NCBI RefSeq assembly: GCF_009870825.1
Contig: NZ_WTWY01000005.1
Location: forward strand, 124,001 to 188,000
Direction: 5' to 3'
DNA: 64,000 nucleotides
From: Paenibacillus sp. USDA918EY
Lineage (GTDB): Bacteria; Bacillota; Bacilli; Paenibacillales; Paenibacillaceae
Position numbers and translations under genes: made by a program
Notes under the pieces: generated by a model
The model's input: the letters and a program-made list of their open reading frames with translations, nothing else
The model's database searches: none
Told to the model about the DNA's origin: nothing
In this document: piece after piece, positions 18,401 to 26,680 of the stretch
How positions within the stretch are numbered: the first letter of the stretch is position 1
How the letters are laid out: each line of letters begins with the position of its first letter

Positions 18401-19624
18401 AAGCCGCATGTGCTGCCCGGATTTATTCAGGCTGTTGATTATAAGGCAGGCGGCGAAGGTACGGGCTACCATGATCTGACTCCCGCTAACATCGGTATGG
18501 AATACCGGAATGAGGCGGTCGACATCCGCCGAAATGCGGGGGGCAGCTACAATGTAGGGTGGAACGCTACCGGCGAATGGCTGGCCTACAACGTAGATAT
18601 TGCCAAGGCCGGCGTGTACAACGTCGATTTCGTGACCGCTACATCGATGGACGGTGCGAAAGTCCGGCTGTGGCTCGACGATGCAACCGATCTAACCGGT
18701 GAAGTCGACATTCCGAATTCTGTCACCTGGGAGAATTGGGCGACAACAACGAAGCAAGGCATCTATCTCCCGGCGGGCGCCCATACCTTGAAGGTCGAAA
18801 CCGTGAAAGGTGAATTCGACTTCCAAGGAATACGCATCCATCAGAATCCAGTCGAACCTAAGGTTGCTTATACCGGCGAATATCAGGCAGCGGTCGGCAG
18901 CTTCGGAAAAACGTTGATTGGAGATGCCAATTGGTCGGATTACAGCGTAGAGTCTGATATCAAGCTGATCAGCGATACAGGTGACGGAGGCATACTGTTC
19001 CGGGCGAGCAACCCGGCTCACGGCAAGGAGCTGAATCAGAATAATGCGGATTTCGTACAAGGATATGTCGCGTACCTGAACAAACAGGGCGTTCATCTCG
19101 GCAAGCTGAATTACAGCTGGACCTATCTGACAGGAGCGCCGCTCGAGGTGAAGACAGGTGAATGGAAGCATGTAAAAGTCGTTGCGCAAGGCGCCCGTAT
19201 CCAAGTGTTTGTCGATGATATGAGCAAGCCGGTAATCGACTATACGGACCGCAGCGGCAATCCATTCACACATGGCAAGGCCGGCATGCGGACGTTCATG
19301 AATGAAACGAGCTACGACAATTTTACGATTCTCCCTGCCCCCATTAACGCTCCTGCCATCGGAAAGCTGCTTGAATGGTTTGGAACTACCGGACAGCTAG
19401 ACGAGAAGACATGGAAGCAGTTGGATAAGGAGCTTGAGCATGCAGCCGATGCGATCAGCAAGAATAAGACGGACTGGAAGCAGGGGATCAAGCATCTGGA
19501 GAATTTGTTGAAGCAGCTGAATAAAGAGAAGAAGCAGGAAGAAGTTTCCGATGAAGCAAAGACAACGCTCAATCGGAGCATTAAGACACTCATTGAGGTG
19601 TGGAGTGCAAATCTTGGCAAGTAG
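15485..19624 (+). CDS. Secreted GH43 arabinofuranosidase/xylosidase with four CBM6-like modules and FIMAH-like tail
   Basis: A 1379-residue secreted glycosidase. The chosen start is ATG 15485 (GAGGTG nine bases upstream; TTG 15482 is also possible). Residues 1-23 are a signal peptide ending AAFA. Residues 30-310 form a GH43 five-blade propeller with D41 in GDPY (base), E94 in AYAPEV and E184 in WTEGS (acid). Residues 315-480 look LamG-like. CBM6-like modules start near 487, 676, 824 and 975, each with (G)GEGxGYH. Modules 2-4 sit inside a second LamG/DUF1080-like domain whose halves are at 635-663 and 1126-1285. The tail (1285-1379) resembles the FIMAH domain. Likely role: trimming arabinose/xylose side chains of plant polysaccharide, with glucose repression through the cre site. 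Confidence 0.93.
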   Translation: MLKRSIAIMLCMLLLIAPQAAFAYKNPASLPDEWGQYGLGDPYVLKFNGTYYLYVSTRDTDIGIKVWSSPDLVHWSYEGLAATDPVTKGAYAPEVVYWNGYFYMYTSPAGNGHYVLRSESPTGPFTVQTGNLGHSIDGNVFIDDDGKWYFYHAGAAGILAATMPTPTTISNSVNTGASMNGWTEGSTLFKRDGKYYMTYTGNHVFSKGYRVDYAVSSNPLTGFVRDTDNPILISTEGPTVGLGHNTVVVGPNLDARYIIYHNLEGKGIVGPLRHMGMDRIVFNGDKMSVLGPTATEQPDPEMPDFEDRFNGAELSTSWTKTDGVGWSMDSGLLRQQVAGTSRLLTTVAAGSSYTAEFNLQLAESSNTEGQRLGAVFSYKGDNDFGTALLDPASNSLKTQFRVNGADLGWEESTLPDGYDYTKLHNIRVEKAGDTFKIYVDGMLKQTRSAKLGGGSIGYVTENAKANFGYVAFSNDVNGSSDFDAAKPVPGQVEAVHYLSGGEGVGYHDQTPGTIGDYRGDGVDTAKADDSTSHITAFEKGEWLKYRLNIAETGKYDIDLSYEDAALGSKIQLTLDDGQLLGEFELTGDTDAADAGWQTAQLNGVDLPAGEHILKVTAASGTTSLDKLSFQRHADVPVLHDNFNDGKDDGWQRYEGFWNVKTDIGGEEQAYDAYHPIPGTIGTVHYISGGEGVGYHENTLQNIGGEYRGDSVDIRSNKVSGGYNVGWNQTGEWLKFNIDVAEAGTYNAEFKVATTLDGGQIRLWLDDTTDLTGIVDIPKTGDWNIWNVVRKSGVILPAGKHTLKAETVRGEFDFASIAMTRTDQPIPVPGVIEAEHYKPGGEGVGYHDLTPANIGGKYRSDSVDIRSAASGDQIVGWNQTGEWLKYNINVAQEGLYDLDLWAATTFTDAEVRLWLDDTTDLTGILGVPSSGDWNKWKSVTKSGIRLPAGDHELKVEIVKGEFDMTRLSLTQFDKPHVLPGFIQAVDYKAGGEGTGYHDLTPANIGMEYRNEAVDIRRNAGGSYNVGWNATGEWLAYNVDIAKAGVYNVDFVTATSMDGAKVRLWLDDATDLTGEVDIPNSVTWENWATTTKQGIYLPAGAHTLKVETVKGEFDFQGIRIHQNPVEPKVAYTGEYQAAVGSFGKTLIGDANWSDYSVESDIKLISDTGDGGILFRASNPAHGKELNQNNADFVQGYVAYLNKQGVHLGKLNYSWTYLTGAPLEVKTGEWKHVKVVAQGARIQVFVDDMSKPVIDYTDRSGNPFTHGKAGMRTFMNETSYDNFTILPAPINAPAIGKLLEWFGTTGQLDEKTWKQLDKELEHAADAISKNKTDWKQGIKHLENLLKQLNKEKKQEEVSDEAKTTLNRSIKTLIEVWSANLGK

Positions 19625-19651
19625 CCGGCCCTATGGCGACTAACTAATGCG

Positions 19652-19692
19652 AACGTCCCTGTACCGAAGGAGCTCGGTGCCGGGACGTTTTG
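19652..19692 (+). terminator. Terminator of the GH43 gene
   Basis: AACGTCCC (19652-19659) pairs with GGGACGTT (19682-19689), with an inner TACCG/CGGTG stem and a T tail. Confidence 0.8.
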
Positions 19693-19911
19693 CGTTATTG
19701 CATCGGAAATTATGATAGTGAGCATATTTCCTCGGATGAGAGGGAGAGCGAGGGAACCACACCTATGAAGACGTTTGGAAAAGGCTGCCTGCGGCTCATT
19801 CTTGGAACATTAGTGTTACACTTTTGATACTGAACAGTAACAACCAGAATATGTTAATATATGATAATAGTTAGAATAGCATTAAGAATTGCAAAAGGGA
19901 GAGTGTAAGAC

Positions 19912-21171
19912 ATGAAACAAACCTTTTTTGTAAATAACCGTCAAAAGTTGGTCCAAGCTTTGGCTGATGATTCCATTGCCGTTTTGTTTGCTGGGGAAGC
20001 TCCCCATAAATCAGCGGATGCGAATTATCCATTTAAGCCGAACCGCCATTATTATTACCTCACTGGATTGACGAAACCGAGTTCCATCCTGGTGATCACC
20101 AAGCGCGGCAATCAAGTCGAAGAGACGCTGTTTATCGAAAAAGTTGATCCCGTTCTGGAAAAATGGACCGGCAAGATGATGACTGCTGATGAAGCCAAAG
20201 AGATTACCGGCATCGGAAAGGTGCAAAATCGCGACACCTTTGAACATTTCTTCCACGCTACCGTGACGAACCATGACTACAAAAACGTGTACTTCGATCT
20301 TGAACGACGCGGGTTCCATGAGCTGCCAGGCCGGGCGGAGATATTTGCACGCAAAACGCAGGAGCAATATCCGATGCTCGTGGTTCAGAACCTGTACCGA
20401 CAGATCGCCCACCTGCGCCTGTTCAAGACTCAAGACGAAATAGTGAAGATGAAGCGTGCCATCGAAATCACGAAGGAAGGTATCGAGCGCATGGTGTCTC
20501 ATATGCGTCCGGGTGTCAACGAGGCGGAGCTGGAAGCACACTTCACATTCAACTTGCGCACGTCGGGTGCGAAACATTATGCCTTTGACCCGATCGTGGC
20601 GGGCGGTGCCCGTGCGACGGTACTTCACTACGAAGAAAACGACAGCGACGTCCAAGACGGCGAGCTGGTGCTGGTCGACATAGGTGCAGAGTTCGACCAA
20701 TATAACGCTGACATCACCCGCACGTTTCCGGTCAACGGCACGTTTAGCGAGCGTCAGAAAGCGATCTACAACCTCGTCCTGAAGGCTGAGCAGGAAGTCA
20801 TCAATGCGATCAAACCAGGCGTACCCTTCACAAAGCTGAACGAGATCGCCAAGCAAGTGTTGGCGGAAGGGGGCAAGGAACTCGGTTTGATCGATAACGA
20901 TGAAGAGCTGATTAACATCTACTACCATGGAGTCAGCCATAGTCTTGGCCTTGACACTCACGACGTCGGCGACTACCGCGGGCTGGAGTTACAACCGGGT
21001 ATGGTGCTAACCGTGGAGCCAGGCCTGTACATCTCAGAAGAAGGCATCGGCATCCGCATCGAGGATGACGTCCTTGTCACGGAAGATGGTTGCGAGGTGC
21101 TCTCAAAAGATATCTTGAAGACAGTCGACGAAATCGAGGCCTTCATGGCCAAAGCAAAAGCGACAAAATAA
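19912..21171 (+). CDS. Xaa-Pro aminopeptidase (M24B)
   Basis: Cytosolic dimetal aminopeptidase (419 aa) that removes the N-terminal residue before proline. An AMP_N domain (about 1-165) precedes the pita-bread fold. All five metal ligands are visible: D256 (VDIGAE), D267 (NADITRTF), H343 (HGVSHSLGLDTHD), E369 (VEPGLY) and E384 (RIEDDV). Start is ATG after GGGAGAG. A possible promoter is TTGATA (19824) / GAATAT (19847) with a 17-bp spacer. Length is normal for the pepP/papA group. It is monocistronic, with a strong terminator after it. Confidence 0.95.
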   Translation: MKQTFFVNNRQKLVQALADDSIAVLFAGEAPHKSADANYPFKPNRHYYYLTGLTKPSSILVITKRGNQVEETLFIEKVDPVLEKWTGKMMTADEAKEITGIGKVQNRDTFEHFFHATVTNHDYKNVYFDLERRGFHELPGRAEIFARKTQEQYPMLVVQNLYRQIAHLRLFKTQDEIVKMKRAIEITKEGIERMVSHMRPGVNEAELEAHFTFNLRTSGAKHYAFDPIVAGGARATVLHYEENDSDVQDGELVLVDIGAEFDQYNADITRTFPVNGTFSERQKAIYNLVLKAEQEVINAIKPGVPFTKLNEIAKQVLAEGGKELGLIDNDEELINIYYHGVSHSLGLDTHDVGDYRGLELQPGMVLTVEPGLYISEEGIGIRIEDDVLVTEDGCEVLSKDILKTVDEIEAFMAKAKATK

Positions 21172-21276
21172 ATGCCGGCTTCTACCACAGTTTTGTATAC
21201 AGTATAGTTTGTATATTGATAGATTGATAGAAGATGTATAAAGTTACATATCAATAATCTATATTCTGGGATTTAT

Positions 21277-21315
21277 CAAAAACCTTATGCTAAAGAGGAT
21301 AGCATAAGGTTTTTG
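21277..21315. terminator. Bidirectional terminator after the aminopeptidase
   Basis: Perfect 16-bp stem CAAAAACCTTATGCTA / TAGCATAAGGTTTTTG with a 7-base loop, and T/A tracts built into the stem. Confidence 0.9.
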
Positions 21316-21646
21316 GATATTTGAGCCGGAATCGTCTTACGCTTTATGTGAATTCGCTTGAATGGGAAAATCGAAGAGCATCGCTGTTTCAACCTGGTGT
21401 TGTAAGAAATAATTGATGTGGCGACAAACAGATCTTTCCTCCGTTGATCCAAGCCACCTGTTGTGACAAGCTGCCTACGGTAGAGCAGGAAGCTAATATC
21501 TTTAAGACGACAAGTACATACACGCTTAATAGCCGCGCAGCTGCGGCTTTTTTTGTTTTAACCATAATTGATAAAGTATACTCATGCCGGCAATGGACAA
21601 CGCTTAAGATTAAATAAATATTTTTTATGCGGGAGGTCATTGCTTC
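21316..21646. other. Intergenic region holding repeat copy 2
   Basis: No gene supported. It contains the interspersed repeat (21505-21570). The reverse ORF here runs through the repeat and is not convincing. Confidence 0.6.
21505..21570 (+). repeat. Interspersed repeat, copy 2 (left part with hairpin)
   Basis: AAGACGACAAGTACATACACGC is followed by the hairpin AGCCGC-GCAGCT-GCGGCT, a run of seven T and GTTTTAACCATAA. It matches the left half of the 33677 copy. The hairpin plus T run would act as a terminator. Confidence 0.8.
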
Positions 21647-21880
21647 TTGAAATTTGAACTTGGACGTTGCTTGCTGAATGAACGATTGATGGAATCCGGA
21701 AAGTCAGCGGAATGGCTGGCAAAAGAGTTGCTTTTGAAACCGGAACGAATTTACGACTTTATTGAAAACAAAAGAGTGATGCCACTCAAAATTGCCATAT
21801 CAATCGCCGATTCGATCGGTTGTGATGTTCGTGTCTTGTATGATTTAATTCCGAACGAATTAGAAGTAAAGGGAAATTAA
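21647..21880 (+). CDS. Small XRE-type helix-turn-helix regulator
   Basis: A 77-residue protein, TTG start, GGGAGGTC site about nine bases upstream. The sequence LGRCLLNERLMESGKSAEWL...KPERIYDFIENKRVMPLKIA fits the five-helix Cro/C1 HTH domain and there is nothing else in the protein. The target and partner are unknown. It stands alone between the repeat and the convergent carboxypeptidase. Confidence 0.75.
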   Translation: MKFELGRCLLNERLMESGKSAEWLAKELLLKPERIYDFIENKRVMPLKIAISIADSIGCDVRVLYDLIPNELEVKGN

Positions 21881-21990
21881 CGGAATAAGTGGTAGGTCGC
21901 ATTGAGACTACAAATGTGATCCATTAAGCTAACGGGAAACGCTAGTTCATCACGATTAAAACCTCTCCTTAGAAGCAAGGGGGGAGTTGG

Positions 21991-22926
21991 TCATAACGAT
22001 TGGATAAAGCTGATGGTAGGTTCAACTATAGTTATTCTAGCATTGACTGAATCGAGGTTAACGGTTGCGCCAATCGGCAAAGCGGCTTTATACAATCCAT
22101 GACCTGTGGCAAGGTTCGTTATCATCGGCTTACCGAGAGGTACAACAAATTCGTTGATTAAATCCTCATAGGATTTACCATAAGCCGCCTGGCAGCCTGA
22201 GCACTCTCCCATAATAATGCCGATGCAGTCACGAAATTTTCCGGCAAGCTTCAAATGATTCAAGTACCTGTAGACGGTATTGGTAGGTTCATGCGTTTCT
22301 TCAAGAACAAGAATTTTACCCCTTGTATCGATTTCGAAAGGCGTACCCAACGTATCGACAAAGGATGTCAGATTACCGCCCACAAGTTGCCCAGTAACGT
22401 TGCCCGGAACACGGCTTATCAGCGGCATCCCCGGCGGATTCAAGATTGTCCGGGTTAATGAGTATACGGATGTCGCGGAAAAAAACTGATCGAAATTATA
22501 AGCGGGCGTTTCGGATTTGAAGTCAATAAGCAGCAGACTATGGAATGTTATTAAATCCACATATTGATGCAGTACGTTTAATAGTACCGTTATATCGCTG
22601 TAACCTGTAACGATTTTTGGATGATTTCGGATCACAGTATAATCAATGTAAGGAAGAATTCCGGCGACTCCTGTACCGCCTCTGGTGGGTAGTATCATTT
22701 TAACCCGCTCGTCTTGAAACATCATCATCAAATCAGAAGCCCGCTGCTCGTCTGTGCCGGCAAGAAACCCGTTTTGCGCATATACATATTGACCCAATAC
22801 AACATTGAACCCCATTGCTCTCAAAACTTCGATCCGTGCATTAATTACGTCTGCAGCGAGCGGGCTGCCCAAGGTAACGACTCCAACGGTATCGCCCCTC
22901 TGCAAGATTGGCGGTATTATCGGCAT
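21991..22926 (-). CDS. LD-carboxypeptidase (peptidase S66, LdcA/MccF-like)
   Basis: Serine peptidase (311 aa) that in the family trims the terminal D-Ala of murein tetrapeptides or, in MccF members, inactivates microcin C. The chosen start is ATG at 22926 after AAGGAAG; an upstream frame extends 41 codons without a site. The nucleophile Ser is in VTGYSDIT. An RGGTGV segment replaces the usual RGGYG. The catalytic Glu is in VLEETHE and the His in ATGHGLYKAALPIG. No signal peptide, so cytosolic, as is typical. Whether it recycles cell wall or protects against a peptide antibiotic cannot be decided here. Confidence 0.88.
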   Translation of the reverse strand: MPIIPPILQRGDTVGVVTLGSPLAADVINARIEVLRAMGFNVVLGQYVYAQNGFLAGTDEQRASDLMMMFQDERVKMILPTRGGTGVAGILPYIDYTVIRNHPKIVTGYSDITVLLNVLHQYVDLITFHSLLLIDFKSETPAYNFDQFFSATSVYSLTRTILNPPGMPLISRVPGNVTGQLVGGNLTSFVDTLGTPFEIDTRGKILVLEETHEPTNTVYRYLNHLKLAGKFRDCIGIIMGECSGCQAAYGKSYEDLINEFVVPLGKPMITNLATGHGLYKAALPIGATVNLDSVNARITIVEPTISFIQSL

Positions 22927-23046
22927 ATGCTTATCTTCCTTCCTGAAAATAGAAGCAGCCATTGTGAATAACATATCTTTAGAGTATATTGGCAAAGTCC
23001 CAAGCACAGTACTAAAAAGGAGCTTGAATGAACAAGAAACCTCTTT

Positions 23047-23290
23047 CATAAAGGGAATAAAATCTGGTTGAGCCCAAGTGCCCGTAAAATACGGTCCATG
23101 GCCAAGCTCGGTTTACCGTGAATACGCTGAAGCAAGGTTTCGTCGGCAACCCGGCGATCTTCTGGGTTTGTCCGGAATGATCCGAAGCTGCTGAAGGGGC
23201 CGATTGCCGCCTCATTCATAACCGGAATACATTTATGCGCGGCTTCGAATACAATGACCCTAAAGCCAAAAGCGAGATGGCGGAGGCAGG
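23047..23290 (-). pseudogene. Unrecognised C-terminal gene fragment
   Basis: A reverse frame reads FGFRVIVFEAAHKCIPVM, NEAAIGPFSSFGSFRTNPED and ends GLNQILFPL with stop near 23047. It has plausible coding character but no start, and it abuts the IS3 fragment. I do not recognise the family. Likely the 3' end of a gene cut by the insertion. Confidence 0.35.
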
Positions 23291-23300
23291 CGCTCCTTCC

Positions 23301-23528
23301 CTAATATCCTAGAGCACGTCCGGCAAGCTCCCCGAGCATAAGGTTGGTACGCTGTGCTCGATTCTCCAATCCTTTGTAACCATTCAGTTTGTATTGGCGC
23401 TGCCATTTCCATAACCTCGGGTTGTGAATGCTATACTTCTGACATGCAGCATTAAAACCAATCTCACCACGCTCAATTTCTATTAGGATCGTAAGTTTCT
23501 CAGAAGCCGAATAGGATCGTCTTTGCAT
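23301..23528 (-). pseudogene. IS3-family orfA fragment
   Basis: A 75-codon frame beginning MQRRSYSASEKLTILIEIE, a helix-turn-helix of IS3/IS150-type OrfA (ACQKYSIHNPRLWKWQRQY). It stops early after RAQRTNLM and no orfB with DDE motif follows. Reduced remnant. Confidence 0.75.
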
Positions 23529-23530
23529 GA

Positions 23531-23614
23531 AAAAGCCCCCTTACCGTAGCAGGTTTTATTATTTCACCTGTCTACCGTAAGGGGAGCATGTCACAACAGC
23601 AGATGCTCCTTTTT
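23531..23614. repeat. IS3 end with inverted repeats and terminator hairpin
   Basis: CCCCTTACCGTAG (about 23538) and CTACCGTAAGGGG (about 23572) form an inverted repeat with one mismatch. Then GGAGCAT / ATGCTCC (23583-23589 / 23603-23609) plus five T forms a forward terminator. This probably marks the left end of the IS3 element. Confidence 0.6.
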
Positions 23615-23651
23615 CATTAACCTAAAGGGCAGCATTAGCTTAATGAATTAT

Positions 23652-23676
23652 ACCGAAAATGACAAGAACACGGTTT
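23652..23676. repeat. Interspersed repeat, right-end fragment
   Basis: ACCGAAAATGACAAGAACAC resembles the right end of the repeat family (GCCGAAAAAGACAAGAACAC in copy 1). Confidence 0.5.
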
Positions 23677-23751
23677 CTTATCCGATTAGACGAATGTTTA
23701 ATGTAATTCAATATTGGACGCCTTTACTTGGTAGTACCAATGTAGCTGACA

Positions 23752-23970
23752 CTATCCGCAGACATATGTAAAACTGGAAATATTTCCAACATCAAGTTGT
23801 AGAGCTACTGCTTTACGTCCTAGGGCTTCAATCTCAGCAACGACAGACTTTGCTTGTTCTGCTTGGCTACGATAGTTCAGGATGACATCACCGCCATGAC
23901 GTGCAATACTGATGGCAGTATTGCGACCCAGTCCGCGGCTGCCGCCAGTAACGATTGAGATATTTGCCAT
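23752..23970 (-). pseudogene. SDR oxidoreductase, N-terminal fragment
   Basis: A 72-codon frame with ATG at 23970 and GAGAGG upstream. It carries the complete dinucleotide-binding start of a short-chain dehydrogenase (VTGGSRGLGRNTAISIARHG, LNYRSQ, LDVGN) but stops before the catalytic YxxxK. The 3' two-thirds are lost. The divergent MerR gene and the promoter between them are intact. Confidence 0.85.
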
Positions 23971-24012
23971 TGTAACTTCATCCTCTCAGAAATCGTTTTA
24001 ATTTACAGTGAT

Positions 24013-24043
24013 ATCATAAAAGATAAAGTTCACTTGAAGTCAA
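24013..24043 (-). promoter_or_regulatory. MerR-type promoter of the SDR fragment
   Basis: On the reverse strand TTGACT (24043-24038), a 19-bp spacer and TATGAT (24018-24013). A 19-bp spacer containing a dyad (CTTCAAGTGAAC) is the hallmark of promoters twisted open by MerR-family activators. The divergent regulator is the likely activator. Confidence 0.7.
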
Positions 24044-24147
24044 GGGTGTTTTGATTATAATAATAAGTGCCTAATCAAACAGATAAATCCACTGATTTCA
24101 CTATATTTTCTCTATTTTTTATAGCGTAAATTTGGAAAAATCAATTT

Positions 24148-24588
24148 ATGTTGCCAAATATTCATTTAAAGTACACTTTAACAGATGGCGGTGAAAATTT
24201 AGTTGTGTTGACTATAAAAGAAGCTACCGAATTGACGGGAATAACAGCTCCCACTCTCCGATATTACGAAAAAGAGGGGCTGCTTCCCCATGTGAAAAGA
24301 AATGAAACTGGAAAGCGGCTATATGACGATGAGGATTTAAGCTGGATATCCTTTGTTACCGCGCTTCGAGCCACAGGGATGCCGATTGCTCAAATTCAGA
24401 AGTATGTATACTTGTATAAAGAAGGGGACTCGACGATTGCGGAACGAAAAATGATGATGCTTCAGCATAAAAAAGAGATTGAGAAGAGCATAAGGGAACT
24501 ATATTTTAACCTGGATAAAATAAACTATAAACTTGCTCTATATGATGTACTTGAATCTCAGATTGAAGGAACTAACATCAAAATTTGA
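24148..24588 (+). CDS. MerR-family transcriptional regulator
   Basis: The frame encodes 146 aa. LTIKEATELTGITAPTLRYYEKEGLLPHVKRN is the MerR winged helix, followed by the effector coiled coil (HKKEIEKSIRELYFNLDKINYKL). The first 20 residues are atypical and the ATG lacks a ribosome site, so translation more likely starts at GTG 24205 or TTG 24208, after GGCGGTGA. It closely resembles AdhR/YyaN-type regulators that answer to aldehydes or thiol stress and sit divergent to an oxidoreductase, as here. Confidence 0.88.
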   Translation: MLPNIHLKYTLTDGGENLVVLTIKEATELTGITAPTLRYYEKEGLLPHVKRNETGKRLYDDEDLSWISFVTALRATGMPIAQIQKYVYLYKEGDSTIAERKMMMLQHKKEIEKSIRELYFNLDKINYKLALYDVLESQIEGTNIKI

Positions 24589-24595
24589 TGATGCC

Positions 24596-24633
24596 AAATA
24601 CAAAGTCGCTAAATTAGCGACTTTGTATTTTTG
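24596..24633. terminator. Terminator after MerR
   Basis: AAATACAAAGTCGCT / AGCGACTTTGTATTT, a 15-bp perfect stem with a 5-base loop and following T run. Confidence 0.9.
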
Positions 24634-25298
24634 TATAATTGTATTTGACTCAAACATACATTTCCAAATATCCATACCTATAACGTCGGATACAAACCGC
24701 GTTAAAATCAGTACTGACATGATGCTGTCAAAGATTGAGGCCGTTTTTATCCCTCCTGGTGGATGACACTGTGCCACCAAAAGTAGAATATTCCCTAACT
24801 CAACAGGAAAAAATTGTCCACTATCATCCATTCTGTAAAAATATGGGGAAAATCCCATTATTTCAGATGATTCAGGTTGAATGTCGAATGTGAAATCACG
24901 ACAAGATTTTTAATGTACAAAAGATAGAAGCAAACTATTGAAAATGAAATTATTTAAAATATCACAAAATATGAGTTGCATTTCAGAGACAGAAGGCATA
25001 TAATGATCAACATGTTAGTGATTGATCAATTACTAAACATCCATTCTCAAATAACTGCTAAGCGATTTATCTTGAGGTGCGTGTCGTGTAGACCGTCTCT
25101 ATACCTCACTGACTTGATTTTCTAGTTCTTTAAGACATTGGACAAGACTTGAGGGGAGAGAAAGGCTTGTCAGCTATGTCTTGGAGCAGACGGTATTACA
25201 GATGTTCTGGTCGAGGCATGTGCTAGTTTATATGTAATTGTAATTGATCAATCAATAATAGAGATAATATGAAACACAAAATGAGAGGAGATATCCCT
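24634..25298. other. Intergenic region upstream of the NAD(P)H oxidoreductase
   Basis: No supported gene in 660 bases. Reverse frames here are not recognisable. The sequence carries two copies of a TTGATCAA-centred palindrome (listed separately) and may include decayed coding sequence around 24740-24860. Confidence 0.5.
25018..25255 (+). promoter_or_regulatory. Paired palindromic operator candidates
   Basis: GTGATTGATCAATTAC (25018-25033) and GTAATTGATCAATCAA (25240-25255) share the palindrome ATTGATCAAT. The second lies 44 bases before the start of the flavodoxin-type gene. Such repeats suit a dimeric repressor (TetR/MarR type), possibly looping between the two sites. Confidence 0.45.
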
Positions 25299-25865
25299 AT
25301 GAACCATTTGATCGTGTATGCCCATCCGAGAAAAGAAAGCTTTAACCATGCTATTTTGGAAACTATCGTTCAAAGCCTCCGTCAAAAAGGACACGAGATC
25401 ATCGTCCGCGATTTGTACGCGATGGAGTTCCAGCCTGTCATTAGCAGCAGCGAGATACTAGGCGGCGTAGGTGAAGACATTGAACAGGAGCAGGAGTATC
25501 TGAAATGGGCTGACGTGATTACCTTCATCTATCCGATCTGGTGGACCGGACTGCCAGCAATCGTCAAAGGCTATATAGAGCGGGTTTTTACTTATGGGTT
25601 TGCCTATCGTTACGTGAGTGGGGAGCAGATGGGAATGCTGAAGGGTAAAAAAGCTGTAATTATTAACACGCAAGGGAAATCACATGCCCAATATGCAGCT
25701 AGCGGCATGGACAAAGCTTTAATTTTGACATCCGACAAAGGAATATTTGAATATTGCGGTATGGAGTTGCTGCACCATGTATTTTTCGAGTCCGTACCGA
25801 GCTCCGACGAGGCGACGCGTACGGCGTGGCTGAAACAAATCGAGGAGATAGCGGGCAAAGCGTAA
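25299..25865 (+). CDS. NAD(P)H-dependent oxidoreductase, flavodoxin-like fold
   Basis: A 188-residue quinone/FMN reductase of the NQO1/MdaB-YwrO type. The start is ATG 25299 after GAGAGGAG; the frame opens ten codons earlier. Family signatures are visible: HLIVYAHPRKESFNHAI at the N-terminus, FIYPIWWTGLPAIVKGYIERVFTYGFAY in the middle, and a GKKAVIINTQG strand. It probably performs two-electron reduction of quinones or nitro compounds. The palindromes upstream suggest inducible control. A bidirectional terminator separates it from the convergent gene. Confidence 0.92.
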   Translation: MNHLIVYAHPRKESFNHAILETIVQSLRQKGHEIIVRDLYAMEFQPVISSSEILGGVGEDIEQEQEYLKWADVITFIYPIWWTGLPAIVKGYIERVFTYGFAYRYVSGEQMGMLKGKKAVIINTQGKSHAQYAASGMDKALILTSDKGIFEYCGMELLHHVFFESVPSSDEATRTAWLKQIEEIAGKA

Positions 25866-25945
25866 ACAATTATGGTTGTAGACAGTCCTGTCGCGAGGGA
25901 CTAGAAGATGTTCCGATTGTCGATTAGAGATTGCTCCAGGCATTA

Positions 25946-25989
25946 AAAGAGATAAGACAACTATGAAATGATAGTTGTCTTATCTCTTT
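25946..25989. terminator. Bidirectional terminator between convergent genes
   Basis: Perfect 19-bp stem AAAGAGATAAGACAACTAT / ATAGTTGTCTTATCTCTTT with a 6-base loop and A/T tracts on both ends. Confidence 0.95.
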
Positions 25990-25993
25990 CGTA

Positions 25994-26680
25994 TTAATTT
26001 TCGCCAAGAATTGTAGTTGGATCAAGCCCTGGAGGGAATATTTCTTCAAAGTGGTCCTTTTTCTCATAGAAATTATACCAAGCTTCAGCAATAACATCCG
26101 GGTCCCCTGCTGTTCCGGGTTGAATCATGGCTCCGATTGAAAGATGTCCGACAAACACACCTTTTTCTTTCAACTCATTGTGCAGGTTTGCGGCATAATT
26201 ACGAATACCAGCCCCAACGATTCCGGCATTCCCGGCATAAGGTATAGGGAACATAGTAGATACGCCTGTTGTAAATAAAATTGCACCAGAACCGTTATTT
26301 ATCATATCCGGTAGAACCTCATTAACGGAAAGAACGCCCGCCAGCAAATAGCTCTTCATAATATCTAATACACTTTGAGGCGTAGTTTCCAGCACGTGTG
26401 TGAACTTATCCTCCCTGGCATAGGGGCTAAATTCTAGTACATCAATCGAACCAAACTCTTTTTTAGCTGCTTGAATGGCTTGTTTTAAAGCAGCTAGGTC
26501 CGTAATATCCGCTACAAAAGACTGCGTTTCAATATTTAGTTTTCTAAGTTCACTCTCGAAAATGGCTAATTTCTCAGGATTACGTGCAATGGCCACGACC
26601 CTAAAACCATTCTTTCCAAATTTTTTCCCTAGAGACAAACCTAATCCAAGACCTGCACCAACAATGACAATAGTTTTCAT
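25994..26680 (-). CDS. Atypical SDR-family NAD(P)-binding oxidoreductase
   Basis: A 228-residue Rossmann protein. IVGAGLGLGLSLGKKFGKNGFRVVAIARN is the dinucleotide site (a GxGxGxG variant), followed by VADITD and LEFSPYA in place of the usual NNAG strand. The catalytic Lys is not seen: the expected YxxxK reads YAGNA, so it may be non-catalytic or use another mechanism. ATG at 26680 with AAGGAGC upstream. Divergent from the TetR regulator, which likely controls it. Confidence 0.85.
   Translation of the reverse strand: MKTIVIVGAGLGLGLSLGKKFGKNGFRVVAIARNPEKLAIFESELRKLNIETQSFVADITDLAALKQAIQAAKKEFGSIDVLEFSPYAREDKFTHVLETTPQSVLDIMKSYLLAGVLSVNEVLPDMINNGSGAILFTTGVSTMFPIPYAGNAGIVGAGIRNYAANLHNELKEKGVFVGHLSIGAMIQPGTAGDPDVIAEAWYNFYEKKDHFEEIFPPGLDPTTILGEN

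Noticed and set aside
16956..18845. Possible tandem DNA repeat array in the GH43 gene
   Set aside because: The repeats are protein modules of about 150 residues with diverged DNA, not a satellite or CRISPR.
20011..20961. 316-codon reverse ORF within the aminopeptidase
   Set aside because: Shadow of a gene whose five metal ligands are all intact on the forward strand.
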